From NCBI GenBank assembly GCA_014381555.1, contig JACNLO010000036.1, positions 1-41,048 of the forward strand: a stretch of 41,048 nucleotides of DNA, written 5' to 3'. Each line of letters begins with the position of its first letter. Position 1 is the first letter of the stretch. Positions 23,242 to 31,155 of this stretch are shown piece by piece. The notes beneath the pieces were generated by a model. That model ran no database searches, was not told the origin of the DNA, and saw nothing but the letters and a program-made list of their open reading frames with translations. The position numbers and the translations under genes are program-made. The DNA comes from Planctomycetota bacterium. GTDB lineage: Bacteria > Planctomycetota > Phycisphaerae > Phycisphaerales > SM1A02.

Positions 23242-25074
23242 TTACTCCTCGCCTTCATCTACTTGATCAATAAAACTTGATAATCGACGTTTACGAACGG
23301 GATGTTGTAGCTTCCGAATAGCTTTTGATTCTACTTGACGAACTCGTTCGCGGGTTACCTTAAAGATTCGCCCAACTTCTTCAAGTGTGTATGTGTATCC
23401 GTCGCCAACGCCGTAACGTAATTTTAGAATTTCTCGTTCACGATATGTAAGTGTCTTTAAAACATCATTAATTCTTGAACGTAACATTTCGCTAGTAGCG
23501 GTTTCATAAGGAGCTTGCTGACGTTCATCTTCAATGAAATCGCCAAACTGTGAATCTTCAGATTCTCCTACTGGGCGATCAAGGCTAATCGGATGACGTG
23601 AAATTTTCATGACACGTTTTGTCTCTTCATGAGACATATCTGCAGCTTCTGCGATTTCTTCAAGAGTTGGTTCCCTGCCAATTTCTTGAAGGAGGCGCTT
23701 CTGGATTCCTCGAAGTTTTGACATAGTTTCAATCATGTGTACAGGGACTCGAATCGTCCGTGCATGATCAGCTATGGCTCGAGTGATTGCTTGTCGAATC
23801 CACCAAGTTGCGTAAGTAGAGAATTTATATCCACGACGATATTCATACTTATCTACCGCACGCATGAGCCCTGTATTCCCTTCTTGAATAATGTCAAGAA
23901 ATGGGAGCCCGCGGTTTCTATATTTCTTTGCAATTGAAACAACAAGGCGTAAGTTGCCTCCCGAAAGATCACGCTTAGCTTGGTCGTATTCTTCAAAGAC
24001 AATATCGATGTTCTTAAGACGAGCTTCGAGTTGCTCAGGGGATTCCAAAATGAGCCCCCTCAAGCCGGACATTTCTTCTTCCATAACAATGACGTCATCG
24101 GGATCAAATTTGCTGTTTCGTTTCTTAGAATCTTGGAGTTCACGATTGATTTCCCTGAATTTTTTCGCAATCGATTGAAGTTTACGCAGTAGAGGCTGAA
24201 TTTTAGCTGTACGTAAGCAACATTCTTCAAGAAGGGAGGCAATCTTTCTTCGACGCACTTGCATTCGTAAATGTACTTCTTCAAGTTCGTTCTTTTTAAG
24301 ACCACCTTCTTCACAGCGTGCCCAATCCTCGGAATTGGCTGCAAGAAGAAGTCTTGCCGTCGTTGTATTGACTGGAATTCTGCTCGCAACTTTTTGTTTT
24401 GCGTTCTCTTCGGCGGTGGATATCCTCATTGTGCGATCAAAAGGCAATTTGCCGGCATGTACTAAGTCTAGAATGTCAATTGCTTGTACGGCCGCGTAAT
24501 CTGATTCAAGAATAAGTCTTCGGAATACGAAACGAGTTGATTCTATTTTCTTCGCAAGGCGAATTTCTTCTTCTCGAGTTAGTAGGGAGATACTGCCCAT
24601 TTGAGTTAGGTACATACGAATTGGATCATCTATTCTCCTTGAAGATGCTTCTGCTAGAGCTTGTGCTATAACGGCTTGCGCTTCCTCTTCATCTAGAAGG
24701 TCGTCACTTGCATCTATGTGGACTGAGCTTTTTGAATCAGACAACTCATCTTCAGCAATTTCAGCTAATTTCTGAGCTTTATCCTTCCAAGGCGTATCCC
24801 TCTTAAATCGTAAATTAGTTTGGAGAGGGATGAAAAATTGATCCCAGCCACGACGCATTCTAAAATCTTCTCCAATCAAGTCAATATTCAGCTTGCTTAG
24901 CAAAACTAAAAGGTCATCTATTTTTTCAGCTGTCAGAAATTCGTCTGGCAGCGCGGCATTTAGTTCTTCATAACAAACCCAGCCGCGGTCAGAGCTCTCA
25001 TGGAGAAGACGTTCCATGCTTGGATGCATTGTTGGGATTTGAATTTTCATGGTCTTTTTAACTGTTGTGGTCAC
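23242..25074 (-). CDS. rpoD: RNA polymerase primary sigma factor (sigma-70)
   Basis: A 610-residue sigma-70. Region 1.1 ([20 protein letters not shown]) is present, which marks a group 1 sigma. Region 1.2 is [20 protein letters not shown]. Region 2 includes [34 protein letters not shown] and [15 protein letters not shown]. Region 3 follows, and region 4 has [21 protein letters not shown] non-conserved, charged insert lies between 1.2 and 2. The start is GTG at 25074 with a strong SD (AAAGGAG, 7 nt upstream); the ATG upstream is immediately followed by a stop. It lies 73 nt downstream of dnaG on the same strand, the common dnaG-rpoD order. Confidence 0.97.
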   Translation of the reverse strand: MTTTVKKTMKIQIPTMHPSMERLLHESSDRGWVCYEELNAALPDEFLTAEKIDDLLVLLSKLNIDLIGEDFRMRRGWDQFFIPLQTNLRFKRDTPWKDKAQKLAEIAEDELSDSKSSVHIDASDDLLDEEEAQAVIAQALAEASSRRIDDPIRMYLTQMGSISLLTREEEIRLAKKIESTRFVFRRLILESDYAAVQAIDILDLVHAGKLPFDRTMRISTAEENAKQKVASRIPVNTTTARLLLAANSEDWARCEEGGLKKNELEEVHLRMQVRRRKIASLLEECCLRTAKIQPLLRKLQSIAKKFREINRELQDSKKRNSKFDPDDVIVMEEEMSGLRGLILESPEQLEARLKNIDIVFEEYDQAKRDLSGGNLRLVVSIAKKYRNRGLPFLDIIQEGNTGLMRAVDKYEYRRGYKFSTYATWWIRQAITRAIADHARTIRVPVHMIETMSKLRGIQKRLLQEIGREPTLEEIAEAADMSHEETKRVMKISRHPISLDRPVGESEDSQFGDFIEDERQQAPYETATSEMLRSRINDVLKTLTYREREILKLRYGVGDGYTYTLEEVGRIFKVTRERVRQVESKAIRKLQHPVRKRRLSSFIDQVDEGEE

Positions 25075-25147
25075 GGCATAGCTCCTTTGTAATCACAATT
25101 GAACGCAACATAGAGGTTGCTTAGAAGTACATGTTGATGCGAAGTAA

Positions 25148-27019
25148 TCATGGTGATTGCCCCGTTGATTGCTGGCGGCGTATAGTCTCAATTGCTCGTT
25201 CCGCAGCTAGTGTTTTCTTTTCAGAATTAGATTCGTTTCTTACATTTTTAATTTCGTTAAGAATTGCCTGTTTTTCAATCGCATTGACTAACGCATTTCT
25301 GGTCATTTGTAATGCAAGGCTTACGCTTTCATAGGTTTCACTTATTCTCTGCCCTACAAAGTACAAAGTAGTAGCAACATTGGAACTATTGTCGTCAATG
25401 TCTGCGATAAGGTCGTTCATGGCGAACAGTGTGCCTGCTTTGAGTTTTGGGAAAATGTATGCTGCAATTGCAGCAGAAGTTGGGTCAATAAAATCATCGG
25501 CAGTGATTGTCGTGTTGGACTCCCGCAACGCTGCTGATGATTCTGTAGGGTTAAACAATAAGATAGAAAGAAATTCTTGTTCAGCAAGTTGCCTTGCTCG
25601 TGAAATGGTTCCGATAGTACCAGATTGTACCGTTGGGTCTTCCTGCGTCTGCTGTTGCTTTGCTTTAGCTGGCCGCCTTGATTGCAATTCCTTGCTAACA
25701 TCTTTCATTGGCATGTTTAGAAGTGATGAAATCCGTTCATAAACAAAAGGTTTTCTTGTACTACTTAGATGCTCAATGCCCAGACGTGCCATTTCATTTA
25801 AGAAAGATTCAATGACATTAGATTTCCCTGCAATTGTGGTTTCGTTCTGTAGAGAAGAATCGAGGCGATTAAACTTAAACGTTAAAGCATCGATAGCATT
25901 AGAAACACATGTGTTAAATTCTGACGCGTTTTTTGCCAAGTCCGCAGGGTCTTTACCTTCAGGCAACACGCAAATCTGAACATCGATATTTTTTCGAAAA
26001 AAGACATCTATTGCGCGGTCTGCAGCGAGTTGACCAGCATTGTCTCCATCAAAAACTAAAACTACTTCGTTGCAAAGACGAGACAATTTTTCAGCGTGTT
26101 GAGAAGTTAACGAAGTTCCGAGTGTCGCAACTACATTAGTGATTCCTGATTGGTGGCATGCAATAACATCAGTGTACCCCTCGACAACTATAACTTTCTT
26201 CAGTTCTCGTATTGCTGGACTTGCATGTTTGTATCCATATAAAGTTTTTGACTTATTGAACAAAACCGTCTCTGGGCTATTGATGTATTTTGGCTCATCT
26301 TCTTCTCGAAGACGACGTCCGCCAAAAGCTATAGTTGTGTTTGATTCATCATGAATCGGGAACATGATTCGATGCCGAAAGGTATCATAAGTTCTATTTT
26401 TTTCTTCATTTCTTTTAAGCAAGCCTGCTTCGATTGCAAATTCGATACGATTCTTATTATTTTGCAACATATCTGTCAGGAAAGTCCAGCTATCTGGAGC
26501 GACACCAATAGAAAACTTTTCGATTGACTCGTCGGTAAACCCGCGAGCATGTAATTGTTCAAGTGCATTCGCACCTTCAGGGGTAGAGCGCATCGCTTCA
26601 ACATAGAGTGAAGACACCCAATTCATTGCCCGTGTCATTTTGGTTCTTGTTGAAGAACCCTCGTCAGACACTCTCCCAGAGAGTTCAATGCCTTCACGTT
26701 CAGCTAGAAAGTGAAGTGCTTCGACGAAGCTTTTTTTCAGATATTGCTCGATAAATTTGAAGCAATCGCCATATGCCCCACATGAAAAACACTTGTAAAA
26801 CGCTTGATCTTTATGTGTGACAACATGCATCGATGGTTTGTGATCATCGTGAAATGGACAAACTCCGATCCACTCAGCCCCACTTTGTTGTAAAGGCACA
26901 AAATCATGAATAAGTGCAACAAGGTCTACTGCCTCGCGCACGCGTTCTTTATCTGAATTGTTATTCATTCCTATCGTGTTTGACATGCTCATGTGCGTCT
27001 CATACATGCTTCCTTGCAT
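25148..27019 (-). CDS. dnaG: DNA primase
   Basis: The CHC2 zinc finger (CPFHDDHKPS ... CFSCGAYGD), the TOPRIM core (VIVVEGYTDVIA, LVFDGDNAG) and a C-terminal helicase-binding-like region are visible. It makes RNA primers for replication. The start is uncertain. The ATG at 27019 has AAGGA 8 nt upstream. Homology fits better with the ATG at 26968 (MNNNSDKERVREAVDLVALI), which has no well-spaced SD. The longest frame starts at 27043. A promoter with a palindromic spacer lies about 200 nt upstream. Genes before it (clpX, rpmB) are on the same strand but separated by a 296-bp gap. rpsU, the usual partner, is absent. Confidence 0.95.
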   Translation of the reverse strand: MQGSMYETHMSMSNTIGMNNNSDKERVREAVDLVALIHDFVPLQQSGAEWIGVCPFHDDHKPSMHVVTHKDQAFYKCFSCGAYGDCFKFIEQYLKKSFVEALHFLAEREGIELSGRVSDEGSSTRTKMTRAMNWVSSLYVEAMRSTPEGANALEQLHARGFTDESIEKFSIGVAPDSWTFLTDMLQNNKNRIEFAIEAGLLKRNEEKNRTYDTFRHRIMFPIHDESNTTIAFGGRRLREEDEPKYINSPETVLFNKSKTLYGYKHASPAIRELKKVIVVEGYTDVIACHQSGITNVVATLGTSLTSQHAEKLSRLCNEVVLVFDGDNAGQLAADRAIDVFFRKNIDVQICVLPEGKDPADLAKNASEFNTCVSNAIDALTFKFNRLDSSLQNETTIAGKSNVIESFLNEMARLGIEHLSSTRKPFVYERISSLLNMPMKDVSKELQSRRPAKAKQQQTQEDPTVQSGTIGTISRARQLAEQEFLSILLFNPTESSAALRESNTTITADDFIDPTSAAIAAYIFPKLKAGTLFAMNDLIADIDDNSSNVATTLYFVGQRISETYESVSLALQMTRNALVNAIEKQAILNEIKNVRNESNSEKKTLAAERAIETIRRQQSTGQSP

Positions 27020-27109
27020 GTAAATTTTCCTTAGATATTTCACCCAAAATATGGGTGCATACCAAAAACAGTGTTCCTGTATTACACAAACCGTTATTAT
27101 CTATTTTAT

Positions 27110-27201
27110 GGCGGTGCTCACGAGTAATTATGTTTGGACTCGTAATGCTATCAAAACTAAGAATGATAGGGTTGAAGTCCCTTGGGGGCGTGATTATTGC
27201 C
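27110..27201. other. Possible multi-helix RNA element in the dnaG leader region
   Basis: Within the 296-bp gap upstream of dnaG three local helices occur in a row. They are ACGAGT/ACTCGT (27120-27125, 27138-27143), CTATCA/TGATAG (27148-27153, 27164-27169) and GGG/CCC (27169-27171, 27179-27181). A potential closing helix GGCGGT/ATTGCC (27110-27115, 27196-27201) contains two G.U pairs when read on the plus strand. On the minus strand these become A.C mismatches. Six T residues follow at 27203 on the plus strand. If transcribed from the dnaG promoter it is a 5' leader; if from the plus strand, a small RNA. No known family recognised. Confidence 0.3.
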
Positions 27202-27217
27202 GTTTTTTACCTCACTA

Positions 27218-27245
27218 AGAATACGCAAGAAACTCTTGCAGTCAA
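27218..27245 (-). promoter_or_regulatory. dnaG promoter with palindromic operator-like spacer
   Basis: On the minus strand TTGACT (27245-27240), a 16-nt spacer and TATTCT (27223-27218) form a plausible sigma-70 promoter. The spacer is almost exactly a perfect palindrome, GCAAGA-N3-TCTTGC (27225-27239), as expected for a repressor that blocks polymerase. The start would be near 27211, giving a dnaG leader of about 190 nt or more. Confidence 0.55.
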
Positions 27246-27272
27246 CTTAATGCGTTGTTTTTTCGGACGTTT

Positions 27273-27295
27273 GCACAAAAATAGTGCTTTTTTTT
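27273..27295 (+). terminator. Weak hairpin plus T-run
   Basis: GCAC (27273-27276) and GTGC (27284-27287) flank a 7-nt loop and are followed by eight T residues (27288-27295) on the plus strand. The stem is only 4 bp. No plus-strand gene is known upstream, so this is meaningful only if the gap encodes a plus-strand RNA. Confidence 0.25.
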
Positions 27296-27339
27296 AAATA
27301 TTTTTTCAAATAGTGGGCTGATTAATTTTATACGACTAC

Positions 27340-27618
27340 TTAACTAGCTGTTTGGAGTTTTTGTTGACGTGTATATCCAAATTTACGTTTTAGTGGTTTC
27401 ACAACTAAACCCTGTTTGATTGCTTTGGTTGAGACTTTAACGCGAACGGGTTTTCCATCAACAAGTGCTCGAACATTATGTAGATTTGGCTTAAATCTAC
27501 GTTTGTCATTCGCAGTAATCTTTAGCCCGATACCACCTTGGTATTTAGGTTTACCGCGGTAACGAATCTTGCGACCGACTTTAGTTTTGCGACCAGTAAA
27601 AAAACAAACACGTGGCAT
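27340..27618 (-). CDS. rpmB: 50S ribosomal protein bL28
   Basis: A 92-residue basic protein beginning MPRVCFFTGRKTKVGRKIRY, with RRFKPNLHNVRALVDGKPVRV matching the bL28 core (..R.F.PN.....). The C-terminal part (KQGLVVKPLKRK) is somewhat longer than in E. coli (78 residues). Only one Cys is present in the N-terminal region, so it is a zinc-free form. A strong SD (GAAGGAG) precedes the ATG and an extended -10 (TGCTATAAT) lies about 40 nt upstream. In E. coli rpmB is paired with rpmG; here it stands alone between clpX and dnaG. Confidence 0.95.
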   Translation of the reverse strand: MPRVCFFTGRKTKVGRKIRYRGKPKYQGGIGLKITANDKRRFKPNLHNVRALVDGKPVRVKVSTKAIKQGLVVKPLKRKFGYTRQQKLQTAS

Positions 27619-27654
27619 TGATAGTCTCCTTCAGACATTTCAGGCGAATTGGAG

Positions 27655-27663
27655 ATTATAGCA
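27655..27663 (-). promoter_or_regulatory. Extended -10 promoter of rpmB
   Basis: The minus strand reads TGCTATAAT, a perfect -10 (27660-27655) with the TGn extension. No -35 match is present at 17 nt, as often seen with extended -10 promoters. The start near 27648 gives a 30-nt leader that includes the SD. Confidence 0.6.
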
Positions 27664-27687
27664 TTTCAAAGAACTCCGTGTATATAG

Positions 27688-27734
27688 AAAAAAGCAGTTT
27701 TTTTGCCTTAGAAATGGCCTTTAGCCAATACTGC
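27688..27734 (-). terminator. Probable terminator after clpX
   Basis: On the minus strand, 7 nt after the clpX stop, GCAGT (27734-27730) pairs with ACTGC (27698-27694). This encloses a second stem TGGC/GCCA (27727-27724, 27718-27715), and six T residues (27693-27688) follow. It separates clpX from the rpmB promoter. Confidence 0.45.
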
Positions 27735-27741
27735 GTGGTTA

Positions 27742-29154
27742 TCAGGCGGATTCCTTCGCAGCTTTTGGAAGTTGTTGCATTTCATTTAGGTCTAAGCCTT
27801 TTTCAATTCCTGCCGCATCAATGAGATAAACCGAATTTTGATTATCTCGGTCTGGAAGCTCGTACATCACATCAATCATGATGTTATCAATGACTGCTCG
27901 AAGAGCACGGGCGCCTGTTCCACGTTCCATCGCTCGCTTGGCAATAAGGTGGAGTGCATCCGAAGTGAATTCCAATGTTGCGGACTCCAATGAAAATAGG
28001 TGTTGGTATTGCTTCACAATGGCGTTTCTAGGTTCTGTGAGAATACGTACCATGGCATCCTTAGTAAGAGGCATGAGTGGAGTTGAGATTGGTAAGCGGC
28101 CTAGCAATTCTGGAATGAGCCCGAAGTGCAAGATGTCTTCAGTTACGACTTGGTCGAGCAATTTGGATTGGCGTTCGTCATCAGAAATATCTTCTCCTGC
28201 AGATCCACCAAAACCAATTCTTGATTTTCCTACACGTTTGGCAATTATGTCGCAAATACCATCAAAAGAACCACCACAGATAAACAAAATGTTTGAAGTA
28301 TCCATCTGAATATACTGCTGTTCAGGATGTTTTCGGCCGCCCTGAGGTGGGACGTTTGCTACGACACCTTCAAGCATCTTAAGCAATGATTGCTGGACAC
28401 CCTCGCCAGAAACATCTCGGGTAATTGAGACATTTTGTGTTGTTCGGCCAATCTTGTCTATTTCATCAATGTAGATAATTCCGTGCTGAGCCGCATCTAA
28501 ATCAAAGTCTGCAGCTTGGAGCAATTTAAGCAAGAGGTTCTCAACGTCTTCACCAACATATCCGGCTTCAGTTAACGTTGTTGCATCTGCAATAGCAAAG
28601 GGAACATTCAATATTCTTGAAAGAGTCTTCGCAATCAAAGTTTTTCCAGTACCAGTTGGGCCTAGCAAAAGAACATTTGATTTATCTAGCTCTACATCAC
28701 GATCTGCATTGTCAAGTTGTGATAAACGTTTGTAATGGTTATGAACAGCCACTGACAAAGATCGTTTCGCACGCTCCTGACCAATGATGTATTGGTCCAA
28801 ATATTCATTAATTTGTCGCGGTGTTAAAATAGACGTGAAGGCAGGGGAGGTTGAAGTAATTCGACGTCGCTCTTGTTTGAAAATATTTTGGCAGAGATCA
28901 GTGCAATTAGAACATACATAGATTTCATTTGGCCCTTCAACCATTGGACCAACTTCCCTTGAAGTTTTACCACAGAAGGAGCACGTTGTGACTTTTCGGC
29001 CACGAAACCCGTTATCGTCTCCGCCGCCACCACCAGCCCCAGAACCCCCGGACCCGCCAGCTGTTCCATCGCCATCACCAAGTGTTCCATCAAATGGAGT
29101 GTCTTGTCCCATCTTTGAAACTGGGACGTTTTTTTGGTCTGATTTCTTACTCAT
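27742..29154 (-). CDS. clpX: ATP-dependent Clp protease ATP-binding subunit ClpX
   Basis: ClpX unfolds substrates for ClpP. Visible: the zinc-binding domain ([12 protein letters not shown] ... CSNCTDLC), Walker [15 protein letters not shown], pore loop GYVGEDVE, Walker [13 protein letters not shown], and the IGF loop (SRIGFGG) that docks on ClpP. A Gly/Asp-rich linker of about 50 residues ([17 protein letters not shown]) precedes the zinc domain and is longer than usual. The start is set at ATG 29154 (470 residues), which has AGGAA about 5 nt upstream; a TTG at 29172 is also in frame. clpP is not next to it although tig lies just upstream. The IGF loop implies that ClpP is encoded elsewhere. 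Confidence 0.97.
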   Translation of the reverse strand: MSKKSDQKNVPVSKMGQDTPFDGTLGDGDGTAGGSGGSGAGGGGGDDNGFRGRKVTTCSFCGKTSREVGPMVEGPNEIYVCSNCTDLCQNIFKQERRRITSTSPAFTSILTPRQINEYLDQYIIGQERAKRSLSVAVHNHYKRLSQLDNADRDVELDKSNVLLLGPTGTGKTLIAKTLSRILNVPFAIADATTLTEAGYVGEDVENLLLKLLQAADFDLDAAQHGIIYIDEIDKIGRTTQNVSITRDVSGEGVQQSLLKMLEGVVANVPPQGGRKHPEQQYIQMDTSNILFICGGSFDGICDIIAKRVGKSRIGFGGSAGEDISDDERQSKLLDQVVTEDILHFGLIPELLGRLPISTPLMPLTKDAMVRILTEPRNAIVKQYQHLFSLESATLEFTSDALHLIAKRAMERGTGARALRAVIDNIMIDVMYELPDRDNQNSVYLIDAAGIEKGLDLNEMQQLPKAAKESA

Positions 29155-29204
29155 GTTGTTCCTGCTTCTCAATTCAAGTAGCGGCTCTGCGCCGGCTTCC
29201 GTTA

Positions 29205-29232
29205 ATTATGGCATAAAATACGCGTTTGACTA
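29205..29232 (-). promoter_or_regulatory. Candidate clpX promoter
   Basis: On the minus strand TAGTCA (29232-29227), a 16-nt spacer and CATAAT (29210-29205) lie about 50-78 nt before the clpX ATG, in the 156-bp gap after the SHOCT gene. The CATAAT -10 equals that of the promoter at 21280. Confidence 0.45.
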
Positions 29233-29310
29233 CCTAATTTGCTACGCTTTTCGCTCTTTATCCGGTTTAGATAGCTGTTTTTCAGATATCGGTCGTCGAT
29301 GAAGTGAAGT

Positions 29311-29541
29311 TCATAACGTTTGGTCGATTATCGATCGCCTTGCGCGTTTGTATTCTTCATCACTCATTTTGCCTTCATCACGTAAATTTTTAAGTTCTGA
29401 AAGAGTAAATGTTGTCGTCTCTTTAAAATCAGTTTTTAACTTTTTTCGAAGGACAAGAATAAGCACTCCACCTGCAATCGTAAATATAAGAAGGACTAGC
29501 AGTGCTGGAAAAATCGCTGCAAATGAGCTTCCAAGAATCAT
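29311..29541 (-). CDS. Small membrane protein with SHOCT-like C-terminal domain
   Basis: A 76-residue protein. Residues about 5-30 are one membrane span (FAAIFPALLVLLIFTIAGGV), followed by a basic stretch and a C-terminal SHOCT-like motif (LSELKNLRDEGKMSDEEYKR, about 48-68). SHOCT domains are short helical hairpins found at protein ends and are thought to mediate oligomerisation or contacts with other factors. Its ATG overlaps the tig stop in TAATG, so it is translationally coupled to trigger factor and occupies the place where clpP is normally found. Function unknown. Confidence 0.75.
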   Translation of the reverse strand: MILGSSFAAIFPALLVLLIFTIAGGVLILVLRKKLKTDFKETTTFTLSELKNLRDEGKMSDEEYKRARRSIIDQTL

Positions 29542-31019
29542 TACGTTTTATTTGATGATTTCTTAGTCGTTTTTTTCTTCGTCTTCTTCTTTGAAGAACT
29601 CTTCTTTTTAGTCGTTTTTTTCTTTGCAGTGGGCTTGCTTGCAGGTTTTGAATCACCGGCTTGTTGTGCTTTCCACTCGTCAACGGGCATGTCTGTCACT
29701 GTGCAGGCGGCAACAAGTTGATCCGCTGCTTTTTCTTCTTTGACGACAGCTTGAATTTGTTGCAATTGGCCTTGCTGAGCAAGTTTATTTCTCATCTCTT
29801 CAGGACGTGTTCCGTTTTGCATTGCTATTTCAGCAACTCTTGCATTTACTTCCATTTCATTTACCGTGACATGGAAGTGCTCTGCAAGTTTCGTCAAAAT
29901 AAAGTATGTCTTCAGACGCTTCTTTGAGTCTTCAGCTGAGCCACTGCGGACTCTTGCCACTTCTGCTTCAACCTCATCCATTGACATTCGCCCAGAGGAT
30001 TGCAATTCAGTACGCATGCGTTGCAAATCTCTTTCCGCTTGCATGACACTGGTCTTTTCCGGAAGTTCCATTTCTACTCTTGTAGCAATTTCCGTTGTTG
30101 CCTGTTGACGCAATACTGAAGCTTGATCATTGTCTCTTCGCTGTTCCAGAGCTAGTTTTACCTGTTCCCTAACAATATCGTAAGACTCCAAGCCAAATGC
30201 ATCAGCCAGTTCCTCGTCACTAATAGGAAGAATGCGAACTGCCTGTACAACATTGAATGTAATTACAACTTTCGCCCCACGAACTTCTTTAAGTTCGTGC
30301 TCTTCAGGTCCAGTTGTTTTTATTGTTAATTCCTCGCCAACAGAAGCTCCATCGAGAAGTTTGCCAAGATCATCGACAAAGAGTCCGAGGATTTCTCCTC
30401 CTTCGTTACTCGTTGGAACTGTTAGACGGGTTTGTTCAGTTTTGTAAAATGGCTCCTCGTTTCCATCTAGGTGGACAACTGCGGGGCCTATAAGGAATTC
30501 GCCTTGGGTTGCCTTACCATCAATTTCTTCAAGTTTGCCATTGCGGATTTTTTGACGGTCAATTTCATCAGAAATGTGATCTTCAGTGACATCTATAACT
30601 GGTCGCGTAAGTTTGATGTCATCAAATTCAGGAAGTTCGAACTCGGGCATAACTTCAACTTCAAGAGCAAAGGAGAGGGGTTTACCTTCTTCAAGAACAA
30701 CATCTTCTGAGTTCCCTACTGGTTCTGGCTCACCTAAGGTCTTCAATTCAAAGGTGTCAATTGCACTTTTCCAAGCATCAGCAATTATCTCATTTCTAGC
30801 TTCGGTACGAAGTGATTCGCCAAACCGCTTTTCGATGATGTGTGAAGGCACCTTGCCTTTCCGAAAACCGGGTAAGACTGTTTGATTCATCAAAGAGCCC
30901 ATTGATTCTTTGAGCTTTGAGGTGATCATATCAACCGGTACTGTAATGCTGACTCGCTTTCGAGCTGGACCAGCATCTTCAATTGATAAATCATACGGGG
31001 ATGTCGCTGTAGTTGTCAT
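29541..31019 (-). CDS. tig: Trigger factor with Lys-rich C-terminal extension
   Basis: The ribosome-binding signature GFRKGKVPSHIIEKRFGESL lies near residues 51-70. A central PPIase-like domain (about 165-255) is weakly conserved, and a helical C-terminal domain follows. It is a chaperone for nascent chains at the ribosomal exit tunnel. Length is 492, longer than the usual 430-450, because the last 35 residues are a low-complexity tail of Lys, Thr and Ser (such as AKKKTTKKKSSSKKK). The ATG has AAGG 9 nt upstream. A candidate promoter (TTCGCA-18-TAATAT) lies in the 136-bp gap before it. It overlaps the SHOCT gene by 1 base. Confidence 0.95.
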   Translation of the reverse strand: MTTTATSPYDLSIEDAGPARKRVSITVPVDMITSKLKESMGSLMNQTVLPGFRKGKVPSHIIEKRFGESLRTEARNEIIADAWKSAIDTFELKTLGEPEPVGNSEDVVLEEGKPLSFALEVEVMPEFELPEFDDIKLTRPVIDVTEDHISDEIDRQKIRNGKLEEIDGKATQGEFLIGPAVVHLDGNEEPFYKTEQTRLTVPTSNEGGEILGLFVDDLGKLLDGASVGEELTIKTTGPEEHELKEVRGAKVVITFNVVQAVRILPISDEELADAFGLESYDIVREQVKLALEQRRDNDQASVLRQQATTEIATRVEMELPEKTSVMQAERDLQRMRTELQSSGRMSMDEVEAEVARVRSGSAEDSKKRLKTYFILTKLAEHFHVTVNEMEVNARVAEIAMQNGTRPEEMRNKLAQQGQLQQIQAVVKEEKAADQLVAACTVTDMPVDEWKAQQAGDSKPASKPTAKKKTTKKKSSSKKKTKKKTTKKSSNKT

Positions 31020-31081
31020 ATTGGTGAACCTTCTTTCGAACCGTATATATTAGCCGAAACGTAGCAATAATGCGAATATCG

Positions 31082-31118
31082 TGCCCATCTCTGATTTAAT
31101 GATACTTGGGCAATCAGA
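31082..31118. repeat. Interleaved inverted repeats between glnN and tig
   Basis: TGCCCA (31082-31087) pairs with TGGGCA (31107-31112), while TCTGATT (31090-31096) pairs with AATCAGA (31112-31118). The two helices interleave, so they are either mutually exclusive hairpins (a switch) or a pseudoknot. The site lies downstream of glnN and upstream of the tig start. No T-run follows, so it is not a standard terminator. Confidence 0.4.
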
Positions 31119-31155
31119 TCGTGTCTCATGCTAAAAGTAGATTAAATTGAAATCG

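Noticed and set aside
27110-27202. tRNA or tmRNA remnant
   Set aside because: The segment GGGTTGAAGTCCC resembles a T arm, but the loop departs from TTCRA, the D and anticodon arms do not fit, and no discriminator/CCA region is present.
26914-27297. Plus-strand open frame of 127 codons in the dnaG upstream gap
   Set aside because: Overlaps the dnaG 5' end on the opposite strand, has no SD and no recognisable protein pattern.
29311-29541. Degenerate clpP between tig and clpX
   Set aside because: The 76-residue product has a membrane span and SHOCT-like end; no ClpP catalytic Ser, His or Asp motif.
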